The translations under genes were made by a program, and so were the position numbers. A model generated the notes under the pieces. It did no database searches, was not told where the DNA came from, and saw only the letters and a list, made by a program, of their open reading frames with translations. Shown here piece after piece: positions 8,486 through 16,708 of a stretch of DNA of 41,590 nucleotides. Each line of letters opens with the position of its first letter. Within the stretch, counting starts at the first letter, position 1. The DNA comes from DATKXU01 sp035528905. Its GTDB lineage: Bacteria > Armatimonadota > UBA5829 > DTJY01. The stretch covers positions 1-41,590 of the forward strand of contig DATKXU010000048.1 of NCBI GenBank assembly GCA_035528905.1. The letters are read 5' to 3'.

Positions 8486-9427
8486 CTAGGCCGGCAGCTC
8501 CCTCATCCACTCGACCTCGTGCGCGAGTCCTTCTCTGATGCCGACTTTCGGCGAATAGCCAAGCACCTCGCGCGCGGCGGTGGTGTCGGACATCGTGTGG
8601 CGCATGTCGCCTTTCCGGTCCTCGACATGGCGAACCTTTATCTCGCCGACAAGCTGCCTGAGGATGTCCAGCACGGCGTTGACGCTGATTCTGGAGCCGC
8701 CGCCGATGTTGAAGACGCGTCCTACGGCCTTCTCGGACTCGGCGGCCAGGATGTTTGCGGCGACAGCATCGGAGATATAGGTGAAATCGCGCGTCTGCTC
8801 GCCGTCCCCGAAGACGACTAACTCCTCGCCCCTCAGAGCGGCTCTGATGAACTTGTGGAATCCCATGTCCGGGCGCTGCCGAGGGCCGTAGACGGTGAAG
8901 TAGCGCAGGCTCACCGTGGGAACGCCGTGGTTCACGTAATACAAGTAGCAGAGGTGCTCGCCCGCCAGCTTGGTGACTCCGTAGGGCGATATCGGCTGAG
9001 GCCGGGCGCTCTCCCGGAAAGGCAGCTCCGGCGAATCGCCATACACCGAGGAAGAGGAAGCGTACACGAGCCGGCGTATCCCCGATCCCTTCGCCGCCTC
9101 CAGGAGCCTCTCCGTCGCCTGAACGTTATTCCTCAGATAGACATCGAAGTAAGATCCCCAGCTCATCCTGACGCCGGGCTGTGCCGCCTGGTGGAACACC
9201 CAGTCCACTCCCTCAAGCAGGCCATGCAGGTCGAGCTCGATCATGTCGCCCTCAATGAAGCGAAATCTCGACGAGCCGCGGGCATTCTTGATGTTCGCTC
9301 TCTTGACATCCGCGGGGTAGTAGTCGGCGAAACAGTCAATGCCGATTACGTCGTGGCCAAGCTCGAGAAGCCGCTCTGAGAGCGTGGAGCCTATAAACCC
9401 GGCTGACCCGGTAACAAGGCATTTCAT
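8486..9427 (-). CDS. NAD-dependent epimerase/dehydratase (UDP-sugar epimerase type)
   Basis: An extended SDR of 313 residues acting on nucleotide sugars. The Rossmann motif TGSAGFIGS begins at residue 6, DxxxxD-type positions follow, SSSSVYGDS carries the catalytic Ser and SPYGVTK the YxxxK pair. The C-terminal half has RYFTVYGPRQRPDMG and FGDGEQTRDFTY, typical of UDP-glucose 4-epimerase and UDP-glucuronate epimerase-like enzymes. Which nucleotide sugar is used cannot be told. I start at the ATG at 9427 because the Rossmann strand MKCLVTG must be N-terminal; the open frame continues 81 codons upstream only as a shadow of the zinc-ribbon gene. Confidence 0.9.
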   Translation of the reverse strand: MKCLVTGSAGFIGSTLSERLLELGHDVIGIDCFADYYPADVKRANIKNARGSSRFRFIEGDMIELDLHGLLEGVDWVFHQAAQPGVRMSWGSYFDVYLRNNVQATERLLEAAKGSGIRRLVYASSSSVYGDSPELPFRESARPQPISPYGVTKLAGEHLCYLYYVNHGVPTVSLRYFTVYGPRQRPDMGFHKFIRAALRGEELVVFGDGEQTRDFTYISDAVAANILAAESEKAVGRVFNIGGGSRISVNAVLDILRQLVGEIKVRHVEDRKGDMRHTMSDTTAAREVLGYSPKVGIREGLAHEVEWMRELPA

Positions 9428-9472
9428 CTGCGCCTGTGTTCCTCCCCCGGCGAGCGCACAGCGCTCCCAGGT

Positions 9473-9520
9473 ACAATAAAACCGGGGGCAGTATCCATCT
9501 ACCAAGCGAATCCTGCCCCC
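9473..9520 (-). terminator. Intrinsic terminator after the zinc-ribbon gene
   Basis: On the minus strand an eight-base arm GGGGGCAG (9513-9520) pairs with CTGCCCCC (9484-9491) across a 21-base loop, followed by GGTTTTATT (9475-9483). It starts 33 bases after the zinc-ribbon stop codon, so it should end that transcript before the epimerase gene. Confidence 0.65.
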
Positions 9521-9552
9521 TAAGCCAAACTTGATGTAACGATCTACATACG

Positions 9553-9690
9553 CTACTTGCCGATTCTGAACATCTTGGTGCCGCAGCTTGGGCAAATGCC
9601 CGTAGTTGCCGGCTTCTTGTTCTTCATGATAATCGGCGTGGGATTCCTCATCTCCTTCTTTGCTTTGCACTTAACGCAGTACGCTTGCAT
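9553..9690 (-). CDS. Small zinc-ribbon protein (DUF5679-like)
   Basis: A 45-residue protein with two Cys pairs: YCVKCKAK at the N-terminus and GICPSCGTKMF near the C-terminus. This CxxC...CxxC spacing forms a zinc ribbon. The sequence MQAYCVKCK...EMRNP...CPSCGTKMFRIGK matches my memory of DUF5679, small proteins often found alone in Actinobacteria and Chloroflexi. GGAGGT lies seven bases before the ATG, an excellent ribosome site, and an intrinsic terminator follows. It is therefore a well-expressed single-gene unit. The function is unknown; nucleic-acid binding is a guess. Confidence 0.88.
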   Translation of the reverse strand: MQAYCVKCKAKKEMRNPTPIIMKNKKPATTGICPSCGTKMFRIGK

Positions 9691-9845
9691 TCAATTCACC
9701 TCCTTGCGCCATGAACTAGACCCCGAATAGTTCGGATGTTTCCTGCATAGCGATTGCACGGCCGGAATGGGCTTGCAAGCCTGCTATGTGGGTCTTCGAC
9801 GCCTTATTCAACACTCCACGCACAAAGTCCTCCTGGAGTTTCCAA

Positions 9846-10883
9846 TTATTCTGTCATCCTTTGCAGCACTTCCAGTTGATGGGGCGTGCCGACCGCGACC
9901 AAGACATCGCCTTCCTCTATTTCCACGTCGGGAGACGGGCTGCTGGTCATGGCGCCGCTCCTGCTCTTCAGTGCTATCACGGTGGCGCCCGACTTCTCCC
10001 GAATCCGGGATTCGCGAATCGTCTTATTCGCGAATTCGGAATCCCCGGTCACTGTGACCTCGGTAATCTCGAGCTGGAGGCTCTCGCTCTGCATCGCGCC
10101 CTCCAGGAAAGCAACGACGTTGGGACGAAGGACCGACCAGGCCATCCGCTTCCCGCCGAGTACGTAAGGCGACATGACCCTGTCCGCGCCGGCCCGGCGG
10201 AGCTTTGGCTCATCCTCGATTGTGATGGACCTGGCTACCACGAACAGATTCGGGTTGATGCCCTTGGCCGTGAGGACGATGAAGGTATTGTCTGCGTCAG
10301 TCGGCGCGACTGTGATGAGGCCCTTCGCGCGCTCGACGCCCGCGGCGAGAAGCGACTTCTCATCCGTGGCATCGCCCTCCACGAATAGCACCTTCTCGGC
10401 GACGAGCCTTGGCAGTTGCTCGGGATTGTTCTCAACCACCACGAAAGGCACTTTGCGTGCCCTGAACTCGGCGGCAATAGCCTGCCCCATCCGGCCATGG
10501 CCACAGATTATGTAATGGTCCTTCACGCCCCGTATCGCTTTCTCCATTCTTCTCCTCCAAAACAGGTGCTTCTCTTGGGAGGCGACCTCGATGGCGTTGC
10601 CCACCACCCAAAACACAACAGTAAACAGTATCGAGACGCCCGCCAATGCGAGTACTATCGTGAAAACCTTGCCGGCCGTGGACAGGGGCTTTACCACCTC
10701 GTAGCCGATAGTGGTCAGAGTGATGACCGTCATGTAGAGCGCGTCCAGGATTGACCAACCCTCGATGTAGATGTAACCGACGGTTCCCAGACCGAGCAGA
10801 ACGACGACTACGAACGCGGCGAACCTGAGTTGTCTGAAGGGATCCATACCAGCCGACCAAAACCATCCATAGCGCGAGATCAT
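9846..10883 (-). CDS. Two-TM potassium-channel-family protein with RCK (TrkA-N/TrkA-C) domains
   Basis: A 345-residue MthK-like ion channel subunit. TM1 is about residues 20-40, followed by a pore helix and filter TLTTIGYE (about 55-62) and TM2 (about 72-96). A cytoplasmic RCK domain follows, with the Rossmann motif GHGRMG at 128-133 and ENNPEQ as the adenine/ligand strand end. The last 80 residues are a TrkA-C domain (ITEVTVTGDSEFANKTI). The canonical last filter Gly of GYG is Glu here, as in a subgroup of prokaryotic channels, so strict K+ selectivity should not be assumed. The start could also be the ATG at 10847. It begins nine bases after the endonuclease V gene, so the two are probably cotranscribed. 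Confidence 0.88.
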   Translation of the reverse strand: MISRYGWFWSAGMDPFRQLRFAAFVVVVLLGLGTVGYIYIEGWSILDALYMTVITLTTIGYEVVKPLSTAGKVFTIVLALAGVSILFTVVFWVVGNAIEVASQEKHLFWRRRMEKAIRGVKDHYIICGHGRMGQAIAAEFRARKVPFVVVENNPEQLPRLVAEKVLFVEGDATDEKSLLAAGVERAKGLITVAPTDADNTFIVLTAKGINPNLFVVARSITIEDEPKLRRAGADRVMSPYVLGGKRMAWSVLRPNVVAFLEGAMQSESLQLEITEVTVTGDSEFANKTIRESRIREKSGATVIALKSRSGAMTSSPSPDVEIEEGDVLVAVGTPHQLEVLQRMTE

Positions 10884-10892
10884 GCGCCCGCA

Positions 10893-11666
10893 CTAGGGGT
10901 CTATTATACACTGCACGCATGTCCTCCTGCTAGTGCGCGGCTTATTGGTCGTCAGTCCGCCTAAGGCTGATCGAATATCGAGAGCTGACGGGCCGGTGCC
11001 TGGCGACTCGCCTGCGAGGCGGTGGGCGGCGCGTACGGGTTCGGGAATGCGGTACTCCGGCGTGCAGTCGAGGACTATTCTTACGGCTGACTCGAAGCTC
11101 ACCTTGTGCCCCGGCGAGACGAACACCGGCTTTGCGCCTGTGCGCGTGCGGACGACGTTGCCTACCTGGTTGCCTTCCTTGTCCAGAAGAGGCGTCGAAG
11201 AGCCGCGCTCGAGCCCTGGCTCCTCATAAACGCCGAAGAGATGAGACTTCGCGCATCCGATCGTGGGGACATCGAGCAGCAGACCGAGGTGCGCGGCGAT
11301 GCCGAAGCCCCGCGGGTGCGCGATCCCTTGCCCGTCTACGATTATGACATCGGGCACGTGTTCGACTTCCCGAAAAGCGGCCAGTATGACAGGTGTCTCA
11401 CGGAACGAGAGAAAACCTGGGATGTACGGCATCGTGAGCTTGCTCGTCGCACGCCGCAGCTCGACCAGCCCGAAACCCGGGAATGAGAGAACGGCAACTG
11501 CGGCATGTCCCTCGCGGGCGCCTCCATGTATGCCGACATCCACGCCTGCCACGAGACGGATTTGGCCGAAGCCGTCAACGAGCGAAACTCTGCGGCGAAG
11601 GTCGCGCTGAATCTCCGCAGCGTCCTCGATCGAAACGTCCCAAGGATGCAGGTTGCGAAATTCCAT
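10893..11666 (-). CDS. nfi: Endonuclease V (deoxyinosine 3'-endonuclease)
   Basis: Endonuclease V (257 residues) cleaves DNA one nucleotide 3' of deoxyinosine in repair of deaminated adenine. Family signatures seen are VAGVDVG with the metal-binding Asp, the PYIPGFLSFRETP loop with the conserved Tyr wedge and catalytic Glu, VIIVDGQGIAHPRGFGIAAHLG, and the late SPGHKVS segment. I start at the ATG at 11666. The 55 residues upstream in the same frame are low-complexity readthrough of a heptamer repeat and cannot be protein. It lies downstream of tsaD with a 100-base gap and immediately upstream of the channel gene. Confidence 0.93.
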   Translation of the reverse strand: MEFRNLHPWDVSIEDAAEIQRDLRRRVSLVDGFGQIRLVAGVDVGIHGGAREGHAAVAVLSFPGFGLVELRRATSKLTMPYIPGFLSFRETPVILAAFREVEHVPDVIIVDGQGIAHPRGFGIAAHLGLLLDVPTIGCAKSHLFGVYEEPGLERGSSTPLLDKEGNQVGNVVRTRTGAKPVFVSPGHKVSFESAVRIVLDCTPEYRIPEPVRAAHRLAGESPGTGPSALDIRSALGGLTTNKPRTSRRTCVQCIIDP

Positions 11667-11747
11667 ATTGTGTGCGTTTCCCTCATGGAGTATTACGGTC
11701 CCGGGCACCCAATGCTCCGCACTCCGCGCAGCCCCGGTCTTGAGTCT

Positions 11748-11775
11748 TTGTACTCTGTACTTTGTACTATGTACT
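11748..11775. repeat. Degenerate heptamer tandem array overlapping the tsaD stop
   Basis: Four consecutive 7-base units of the form NTGTACT (AGTACAN on the minus strand), where the first base varies T, C, T, A. The tsaD stop codon and its last codons lie within the array. Confidence 0.85.
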
Positions 11776-12777
11776 CCCTGTGCTCCGCGCAAGCGGCTGG
11801 CTGGCGATGGTGTCGAGGTCCAGGGCATCAATATCTCCGCGCAGGGTGTGATAGTAGCCCGCGCACGCGATCATCGCCGCGTTGTCCGTGCAAAGCTGTG
11901 GAGGCGGACAAGAGAGCTCGATGCCACGCTGCGCAGCCTCGTCGCGCATCTGCCGCTGCAAGCCTGTGTTCGCGGCCACTCCCCCTGCCAGTGCGACGCG
12001 GCTGATTCCCGTGCGCTCGACTGCGGCCATCGTAGTGTTCACCAGCATGTCAACAACCGCCGCCTGGAAACTCGCGGCTATGTCCTGGATTGAGAACTGC
12101 GCGCCCTTCTCGCGGAAGAACCGGAGCAGGGCCGTCTTAAGCCCGGCAAAGCTGAAATCCAGCGTGTCGCCCAGGTTGGCCCGCGGGAAGCGGATCGCCT
12201 TCGGGTTGCCCTTATCGGCCAGCTCATTGATGATCGGGCCTCCCGGGTATCCAAGGCCGAGCACCCTTGCTGATTTGTCGAATGCCTCGCCGGCCGCGTC
12301 GTCTCTCGTGCGCCCGAGAATCTCGTAGTCGCCGTGACCTCTCACCAGCACCAAGTCGGAGTGCCCGCCGGATACAATCAGGCATATGAATGGAAAGGCG
12401 AGGTTCGGATTGACGAGGAAATTCGCGTAGATGTGGCCTTCCAGATGGTGAATGCCGACGAGCGGAACTCCCAGCACGGCGGAAATCGGTTTCGCAGCCG
12501 AGACGCCGATCAGCAGCGCACCCAGCAGGCCGGGGCGATTCGTCACAGCAACGGCGTTCACGTCTTGGAAGCGGATGCCTGCCGAGTCCAGCGCTTCGCG
12601 GATGACGGGGTTGATCAGCTCCACATGCTTGCGAGAGGCGATCTCCGGCACCACGCCGCCGAACCTGGCATGAATGTCCACTTGCGATGCCACAATGTCG
12701 GACAGGATCTCACGGCCGTCTCTTACCACGGCCGCGGCTGTCTCATCGCAGCTGGTTTCTATCCCAAGGACGTTCAT
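11767..12777 (-). CDS. tsaD: tRNA N6-adenosine threonylcarbamoyltransferase
   Basis: TsaD (336 residues) transfers the threonylcarbamoyl group to A37 of ANN-decoding tRNAs, together with TsaB and TsaE. It starts MNVLGIETSCDETAAAVV, the invariant Kae1/TsaD N-terminus. The metal-binding GIHHLEGHIYA (HxxxH), VSGGHSDLVLV and the late ALAGGVAANTGL and TDNAAMIA motifs are all present. The ATG at 12777 overlaps the rimI stop as ATGA, which predicts translational coupling. The final residues and the stop codon fall inside a heptamer repeat array, so the C-terminus may have been altered by that array. tsaB and tsaE are not adjacent. Confidence 0.96.
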   Translation of the reverse strand: MNVLGIETSCDETAAAVVRDGREILSDIVASQVDIHARFGGVVPEIASRKHVELINPVIREALDSAGIRFQDVNAVAVTNRPGLLGALLIGVSAAKPISAVLGVPLVGIHHLEGHIYANFLVNPNLAFPFICLIVSGGHSDLVLVRGHGDYEILGRTRDDAAGEAFDKSARVLGLGYPGGPIINELADKGNPKAIRFPRANLGDTLDFSFAGLKTALLRFFREKGAQFSIQDIAASFQAAVVDMLVNTTMAAVERTGISRVALAGGVAANTGLQRQMRDEAAQRGIELSCPPPQLCTDNAAMIACAGYYHTLRGDIDALDLDTIASQPLARSTGST

Positions 12778-13307
12778 GCCGTTTCGCCGAGTTCCTCTTT
12801 TCGTACCCTGAAGGTTTTGAGGAACGCGGCATCCCACATGTCATCAACCCACATTACGATGGCATCCTCATAGTTGTTTGTGTAGTAGCCTCTGCGGATC
12901 GCCGCCACGCGGAAGCCGTACTTCCTGTAAAGGTTCTGTGCCAGTTCGTTGCTCTTGCGGACCTCCAACGTGGCGCGGCGGGCTCCCCGGTGGATGGCCT
13001 CGTCGAGCAGGTTTGCCAGGACGCGCTCGCCGATCTTCCTGCCACGGTATTCGGGATCCACGCCGAGAGTGGTGATGTGCGCTTCATCTATGATCAGCCA
13101 CATGCCGCCATAGCCTACAATCCGGCTGTTGGTTCTGGCGACGATGTAGTAGGCCGAGAGGTTGTGGACCTCGTTCGCATATGCGCTGGCCGACCATGGC
13201 GACGGAAAGCACTTCTTGTCCAGCTCGGCGACTGTCTCCACGTCCTCAAGCTGCATGCGCTCGATGCGTATGGGAATGCGTCTTTCCGGCGCTCTCTCGG
13301 CTGCCAT
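12774..13307 (-). CDS. rimI: Ribosomal protein S18-type alanine N-acetyltransferase
   Basis: A GNAT-fold protein of 177 residues. It shows ITTLGVDPEYRGRKIGERVL, which is the acetyl-CoA pyrophosphate-binding region (RGxKIG), followed by EVRKSNELAQNLYRKYGF, the conserved C-terminal RimI core with Asn and Tyr near the active site. RimI acetylates the N-terminal alanine of ribosomal protein S18, and rimI is often adjacent to tsaB/tsaD, as here. GAGGG lies six bases before the ATG. It is the first gene of a rimI-tsaD-nfi-channel transcription unit and has a good promoter just upstream. The region after residue 150 is longer than in E. coli RimI. Confidence 0.9.
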   Translation of the reverse strand: MAAERAPERRIPIRIERMQLEDVETVAELDKKCFPSPWSASAYANEVHNLSAYYIVARTNSRIVGYGGMWLIIDEAHITTLGVDPEYRGRKIGERVLANLLDEAIHRGARRATLEVRKSNELAQNLYRKYGFRVAAIRRGYYTNNYEDAIVMWVDDMWDAAFLKTFRVRKEELGETA

Positions 13308-13322
13308 CGGAGACCCTCGATT

Positions 13323-13351
13323 AGTCTATCATAAAGGGATTGGAGCGTCAA
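13323..13351 (-). promoter_or_regulatory. Promoter for the rimI-tsaD operon
   Basis: The minus strand reads TTGACG (13346-13351), a 17-base spacer, then TAGACT (13323-13328) preceded by TGA as an extended -10. It lies about 16 bases before the rimI ATG, so the leader is short and contains the GAGGG site. Confidence 0.6.
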
Positions 13352-13424
13352 ACAAGCAGCGAAGGTGCAAAAGAACCGGCTGAGGATGAGTTACCCGCGG
13401 CGTCTGAGGATAAAACCGCAGGCA

Positions 13425-14381
13425 TCACTTGAGGCTGAAGCGGAATGTTTCGCGCTTCCGGTAGTTGCGAGGTATTCCGCCCTGCATCGCGGGCTTGTAC
13501 TTCCGGCTCTCCACGGTCTCGACGGCGGCACGATCTAGATCGGAGTTGCCCGACGATGAGACGACCTTCACCCCGACGACTTTGCCCTCGGTATTGATCG
13601 TGTACTCGACTGTCACCGAGCCCTCGATCCCTTGATCTCTGGCGGATGCCGGGTACTTAGGGGCTTTTCGGCCGCTTATGAGCCGAGGCGGCGAGGAAGC
13701 TGCGATGGTGCTCTCGTGCGGAGGCTTGCAAACCGTGCACCTGGACGTCGGCTGCGTCCCCGGCCTGAAATTCTTCGCCGTGGTGCGTTTGCAGTTCGGA
13801 CCCGGAAGCATTTTCGATTCGGCGCAGACTTTGACCTCCACGTCGGGAGGCGGCGGAGGTGGCGGCGGGTTGGGATACGTGCCCGGCCCGTCAGTCGCAC
13901 CTGGAACCGGCTCCGGCGGAGCCGTGCCGGGACCTTTACCCGGCCCTGCGCCCGTTCCCTCGGGCGATCCAGGCACTGAGCCGACGGCGGTATGGCCGCT
14001 CGGGCCGACGTCCGTGCCGTGCTTGCTGGGAGATCCCAGATTCAGCGGGCCGCCGGGATTTCCAGGCAGCCTGTTGCTTGTGGATTGCCCGGGTGTGCTG
14101 GAGTGGATCGGACTGCGTATCGGCGACTTGGGTTTGGCAGCCGGAGGTCTCTCAGGAGGCGCGGCGGTTATATGCGCCGGCTCGGGCCTCACTGGGGGCT
14201 TCGCGACGTCGGCGGACACGGGCTTCGACACGGCCGACAGATCAACCATTTCGACGCGGACTATCTTCAGGTCCTCGATGTCAATCGGCCGCGCGGCGGA
14301 GGTTCTGCCGACGAAGCCCAGGAGTATCAAGTGCACGCCGACGGATATGGCGAGCGCATATGTCAGCACTCTGTCCCGCAC
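13425..14381 (-). CDS. tonB: TonB-family energy transducer with Cys cluster in the linker
   Basis: A 318-residue TonB protein. One N-terminal transmembrane helix (about 8-26) is followed by a long Pro/Gly/Ser-rich periplasmic linker (about 55-180) with a run of eight prolines, and a C-terminal TonB domain (about 235-318; KYPASARDQGIEGSVTVEY, then YKPAMQ and FRFSLK). Between linker and TonB domain, residues 181-218 hold four cysteines (186, 197, 215, 218) in VCAESKMLPGPNC and a CTVC pair. This resembles the short tail found on some penicillin-binding proteins and is unusual in TonB. The gene is last in exbB-exbD-tonB, three bases after exbD, and would couple the proton-motive force to outer-membrane transporters. 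Confidence 0.88.
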   Translation of the reverse strand: MRDRVLTYALAISVGVHLILLGFVGRTSAARPIDIEDLKIVRVEMVDLSAVSKPVSADVAKPPVRPEPAHITAAPPERPPAAKPKSPIRSPIHSSTPGQSTSNRLPGNPGGPLNLGSPSKHGTDVGPSGHTAVGSVPGSPEGTGAGPGKGPGTAPPEPVPGATDGPGTYPNPPPPPPPPDVEVKVCAESKMLPGPNCKRTTAKNFRPGTQPTSRCTVCKPPHESTIAASSPPRLISGRKAPKYPASARDQGIEGSVTVEYTINTEGKVVGVKVVSSSGNSDLDRAAVETVESRKYKPAMQGGIPRNYRKRETFRFSLK

Positions 14382-14384
14382 GGG

Positions 14385-14798
14385 CTACCTCTTCTCGGTC
14401 TTGGGTTCGGTGGCGATGGTCAAATTCTCGGCTCCGGCCTGTCTTGCCTCGTCCATCACCTCGATGCCCTTGCCCCAATTCTGGCGTTTATCGCAATTGA
14501 TTATGACCCCGAGCCTGGGGTTTTCCTTCAGTTTCACGCTCAGGATAGGCCGGACGTCATCGAAGCGCACAAGGCGCTTGTCCATGTAGTACTTGCCGGT
14601 TTCAGTGATGGTGATAACTGTTCTCAACGAGGAGCGGTCCCCGGCCGTGCTGGATTTCGGGAGGTTGACAGGCATGCCCCTCATGGTGGTCATGGCGAGC
14701 GACGCGATCATGAAGAACACGAGGAGGAAGAAGATTGTATCTATCATGGGCACGATCTCGATGCGCGCCCTCTTAGGCTCCCACCGCTTTAGCCTCAT
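14385..14798 (-). CDS. exbD: ExbD/TolR-family biopolymer transport protein
   Basis: A 137-residue protein with a short cytoplasmic N-terminus and one transmembrane helix (about 16-38, IVPMIDTIFFLLVFFM) containing the essential proton-carrying Asp of the family (PMID). A periplasmic ExbD domain runs to the end. It forms the proton channel with ExbB and energises TonB. The start overlaps the exbB 3' end by 26 bases, and tonB follows after three bases, so the three genes form one tight operon. Confidence 0.93.
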   Translation of the reverse strand: MRLKRWEPKRARIEIVPMIDTIFFLLVFFMIASLAMTTMRGMPVNLPKSSTAGDRSSLRTVITITETGKYYMDKRLVRFDDVRPILSVKLKENPRLGVIINCDKRQNWGKGIEVMDEARQAGAENLTIATEPKTEKR

Positions 14799-15426
14799 GC
14801 TTCCACTCCTCTCCGGACGAGAGAGTATTGACCATCCGCGTGCCGTAGGTCTCCAACTCGCTCATGATGATCTTCGCCCTCTCGATCAGGGAATTGTACG
14901 CGACGAGGGTGACGATGGCGATAGCGAGACCGGTGGCAGTGGCTATGAGGGCTTCCGCCACGCCGCCCGTGATGGCTGTCGGCGTCCCAAGGCCGGTCTT
15001 CGTAGATATTACGTGGAACGAGCGGATCATGCCGGTAACAGTGCCGAGCAGGCCCAGAAGCGGTGCGATGGTGACGATCGTGTCCAGGATGCTCAGCCGC
15101 TTATATGCCTCAGGCATGGCTTTGAGCGCCTGCTCTTCCATGCACCGCTCCGCCTGACGGGCGTCGGAGCACTTCAGGCCGCTTGCCAGCATGTTTCCCA
15201 AAGGCGTGCCATCGCGCTCGCACGTATGGATTGCCTCCCGGTATTTCCCCAGTGCCAGGAGGTCCTCCACGCGCGCCGTCAGGCTCACCGAGTCGCCGGC
15301 AGCCTGCTTCAGGCGGACGTAGCGCTCGATGATTACGGTGATGGAAACGATGGAGCACAGCATGAGCGGCGCCATCACCGGGCCGCCCTTGCAGAGAAAG
15401 TCGAATGCGTTGAATAACCAGACCAC
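14773..15426 (-). CDS. exbB: ExbB/MotA/TolQ-family proton channel protein
   Basis: A 217-residue inner-membrane protein with three hydrophobic helices: one near the N-terminus (about 16-33) and two in the MotA/ExbB domain (about 115-140 and 155-180, LLGLLGTVTGMIRSF and ATGLAIAIVTLVAYN). It builds the pentameric proton channel around ExbD. Translation most likely starts at GTG (15426), with AAGGAGG ten bases upstream. It is the first gene of the exbB-exbD-tonB operon. The 395-base gap upstream of it contains the divergent mscS promoter and no further gene that I can see. Confidence 0.93.
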   Translation of the reverse strand: MVWLFNAFDFLCKGGPVMAPLMLCSIVSITVIIERYVRLKQAAGDSVSLTARVEDLLALGKYREAIHTCERDGTPLGNMLASGLKCSDARQAERCMEEQALKAMPEAYKRLSILDTIVTIAPLLGLLGTVTGMIRSFHVISTKTGLGTPTAITGGVAEALIATATGLAIAIVTLVAYNSLIERAKIIMSELETYGTRMVNTLSSGEEWKHEAKAVGA

Positions 15427-15645
15427 TAAGCTGTTTCCTCCTTTCCAGACTGAGGCCGGGCTCTGACGTGGTCTCCTCTCCGGGCAAGCCGCTCGCCGGA
15501 TGCAAACGGCTGCATAAGAAATTATCGGAAAAACCCGGTAGAAATCTCAGGGGACTTGGACTTCGCACGACTGAATGGCAGATCGCGTGACGAACGCCGT
15601 TGCTGTATAGAGCGCCGTCCCGGCTTCGCGCACATCGCACAGACC

Positions 15646-15654
15646 TGCTATAAT
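15646..15654 (+). promoter_or_regulatory. Extended -10 promoter upstream of mscS
   Basis: TGC followed by a perfect TATAAT (15649-15654). A weak -35 (TTCGCG) lies 18 bases upstream. It is about 168 bases before the mscS ATG and points toward it. The rest of the 15427-15821 gap shows no other feature I can support. Confidence 0.5.
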
Positions 15655-15821
15655 GGCGGCATCGTACACTGGCTGCGCCAGGGCGTGCAGGCGAATTGCC
15701 GGGCTCGACGGGTTATCTGCGTTGTCCAATCGTCCTTCCCGGGCCGCAGGAGGCTGAAGGCAAGCGCCGAACTTTATGAAGGGAAAATGAGCGAGGCAGC
15801 TCTGGTTCAGGGTGAGGACTT

Positions 15822-16646
15822 ATGGACATAGGAGCGGTTTTCTCAAGCGAGTTCTGGCGAGGCATGATCGAGGTGGTTGCGCAGAGAGCCTGGGCCATCG
15901 CGAAGATACTCCTGTTCTTCTTCGTGGTGCGGTTTATCGCGTACAGGCTCATCGGACGCGTGCTGGCGTCACTGGCAGCGCGCGAGGCGGCAGGACCGAC
16001 ACGCGCTGTCGCTGGGCGCATACGCACGCTGGGAACCCTCAGCAGGAGCATCGTTTTCTATGTGCTGATCTTCATCGCAGGCGTCATGACCTTGAGGGTC
16101 TTTGATGTGGATCCTGTTCCTGTGCTGACTGCCGCCGGCGTAGTGGGCCTGGCGGTGGGCTTCGGGGCGCAGAGGCTCGTCCGGGACATCATCTCCGGCT
16201 TCTTCATCGTTCTGGAGAACCAGTATTGTGTGGGCGAATACATCACCATCGGCGGCGTCACCGGCACGGTCGAGGAGCTCGGGATGCGCGTGACCCAACT
16301 TCGGGATGATTCGGGCAAGCTGGTCATAATCGCGAATGGCGATGTCAGCCAGGTGGTAAATCACTCCAGAGGGCCGATCCAAGCGGCTCTCGACATCAGC
16401 GTTGCTGCTGATTCCGACCTGGATAAGGTTCGGGATGCGATCAACCGTGCGGGCGAGGAGGTCGCCGCGAAGGTTGACGGCGTTGTGACGCCGCCTAAAG
16501 CGGACGGAGTTACCGCTGTCGATGGGTGCAAGATGACGATCCGGGTGTCAGGCGAGGTCAAGCCCGGCCGCCAGGACGCGGTGCAATCGGCGCTTAGAGA
16601 ATTGGTTCGAACGAGGTTCTTGGAGCAGGGGATCAAGCTTGTGTGA
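15822..16646 (+). CDS. Small-conductance mechanosensitive channel (MscS family)
   Basis: A 274-residue MscS-type channel with three predicted transmembrane segments (about 20-45, 72-92, 95-120). The pore-lining helix is VGLAVGFGAQRLVRDIISGFF, with the small-residue packing of the family. It is followed by the beta domain (ENQYCVGEYITIGGVTGTVEELG) and the conserved IIANGDVSQVVNHSRG. The C-terminal alpha/beta domain ends near residue 274, which is the usual length of E. coli MscS. It would release osmolytes on hypo-osmotic shock. It is a single-gene unit upstream of the hisS promoter. Confidence 0.92.
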   Translation: MDIGAVFSSEFWRGMIEVVAQRAWAIAKILLFFFVVRFIAYRLIGRVLASLAAREAAGPTRAVAGRIRTLGTLSRSIVFYVLIFIAGVMTLRVFDVDPVPVLTAAGVVGLAVGFGAQRLVRDIISGFFIVLENQYCVGEYITIGGVTGTVEELGMRVTQLRDDSGKLVIIANGDVSQVVNHSRGPIQAALDISVAADSDLDKVRDAINRAGEEVAAKVDGVVTPPKADGVTAVDGCKMTIRVSGEVKPGRQDAVQSALRELVRTRFLEQGIKLV

Positions 16647-16656
16647 GCGTCCTGCG

Positions 16657-16686
16657 TTGACACCAGCCGGCGAAATCGCCTAGAAT
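16657..16686 (+). promoter_or_regulatory. Consensus sigma-70-type promoter for hisS
   Basis: A perfect TTGACA (16657-16662), an 18-base spacer, then TAGAAT (16681-16686). The predicted transcription start near 16693 leaves a very short leader with the GGGAGGT ribosome site. The -10 overlaps the upstream in-frame ATG at 16685, which argues against that start. Confidence 0.7.
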
Positions 16687-16708
16687 GTCGCTGGGAGGTA
16701 AGCGATCA

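Noticed and set aside
9428..9670. An 81-residue N-terminal extension of the epimerase
   Set aside because: It is the antisense-frame shadow of the 45-residue zinc-ribbon gene and a terminator hairpin. The Rossmann fold must start at MKCLVTG (9427).
11667..11831. A 55-residue N-terminal extension of endonuclease V
   Set aside because: The sequence reads through a heptamer repeat and the end of tsaD. The family N-terminus fits the ATG at 11666.
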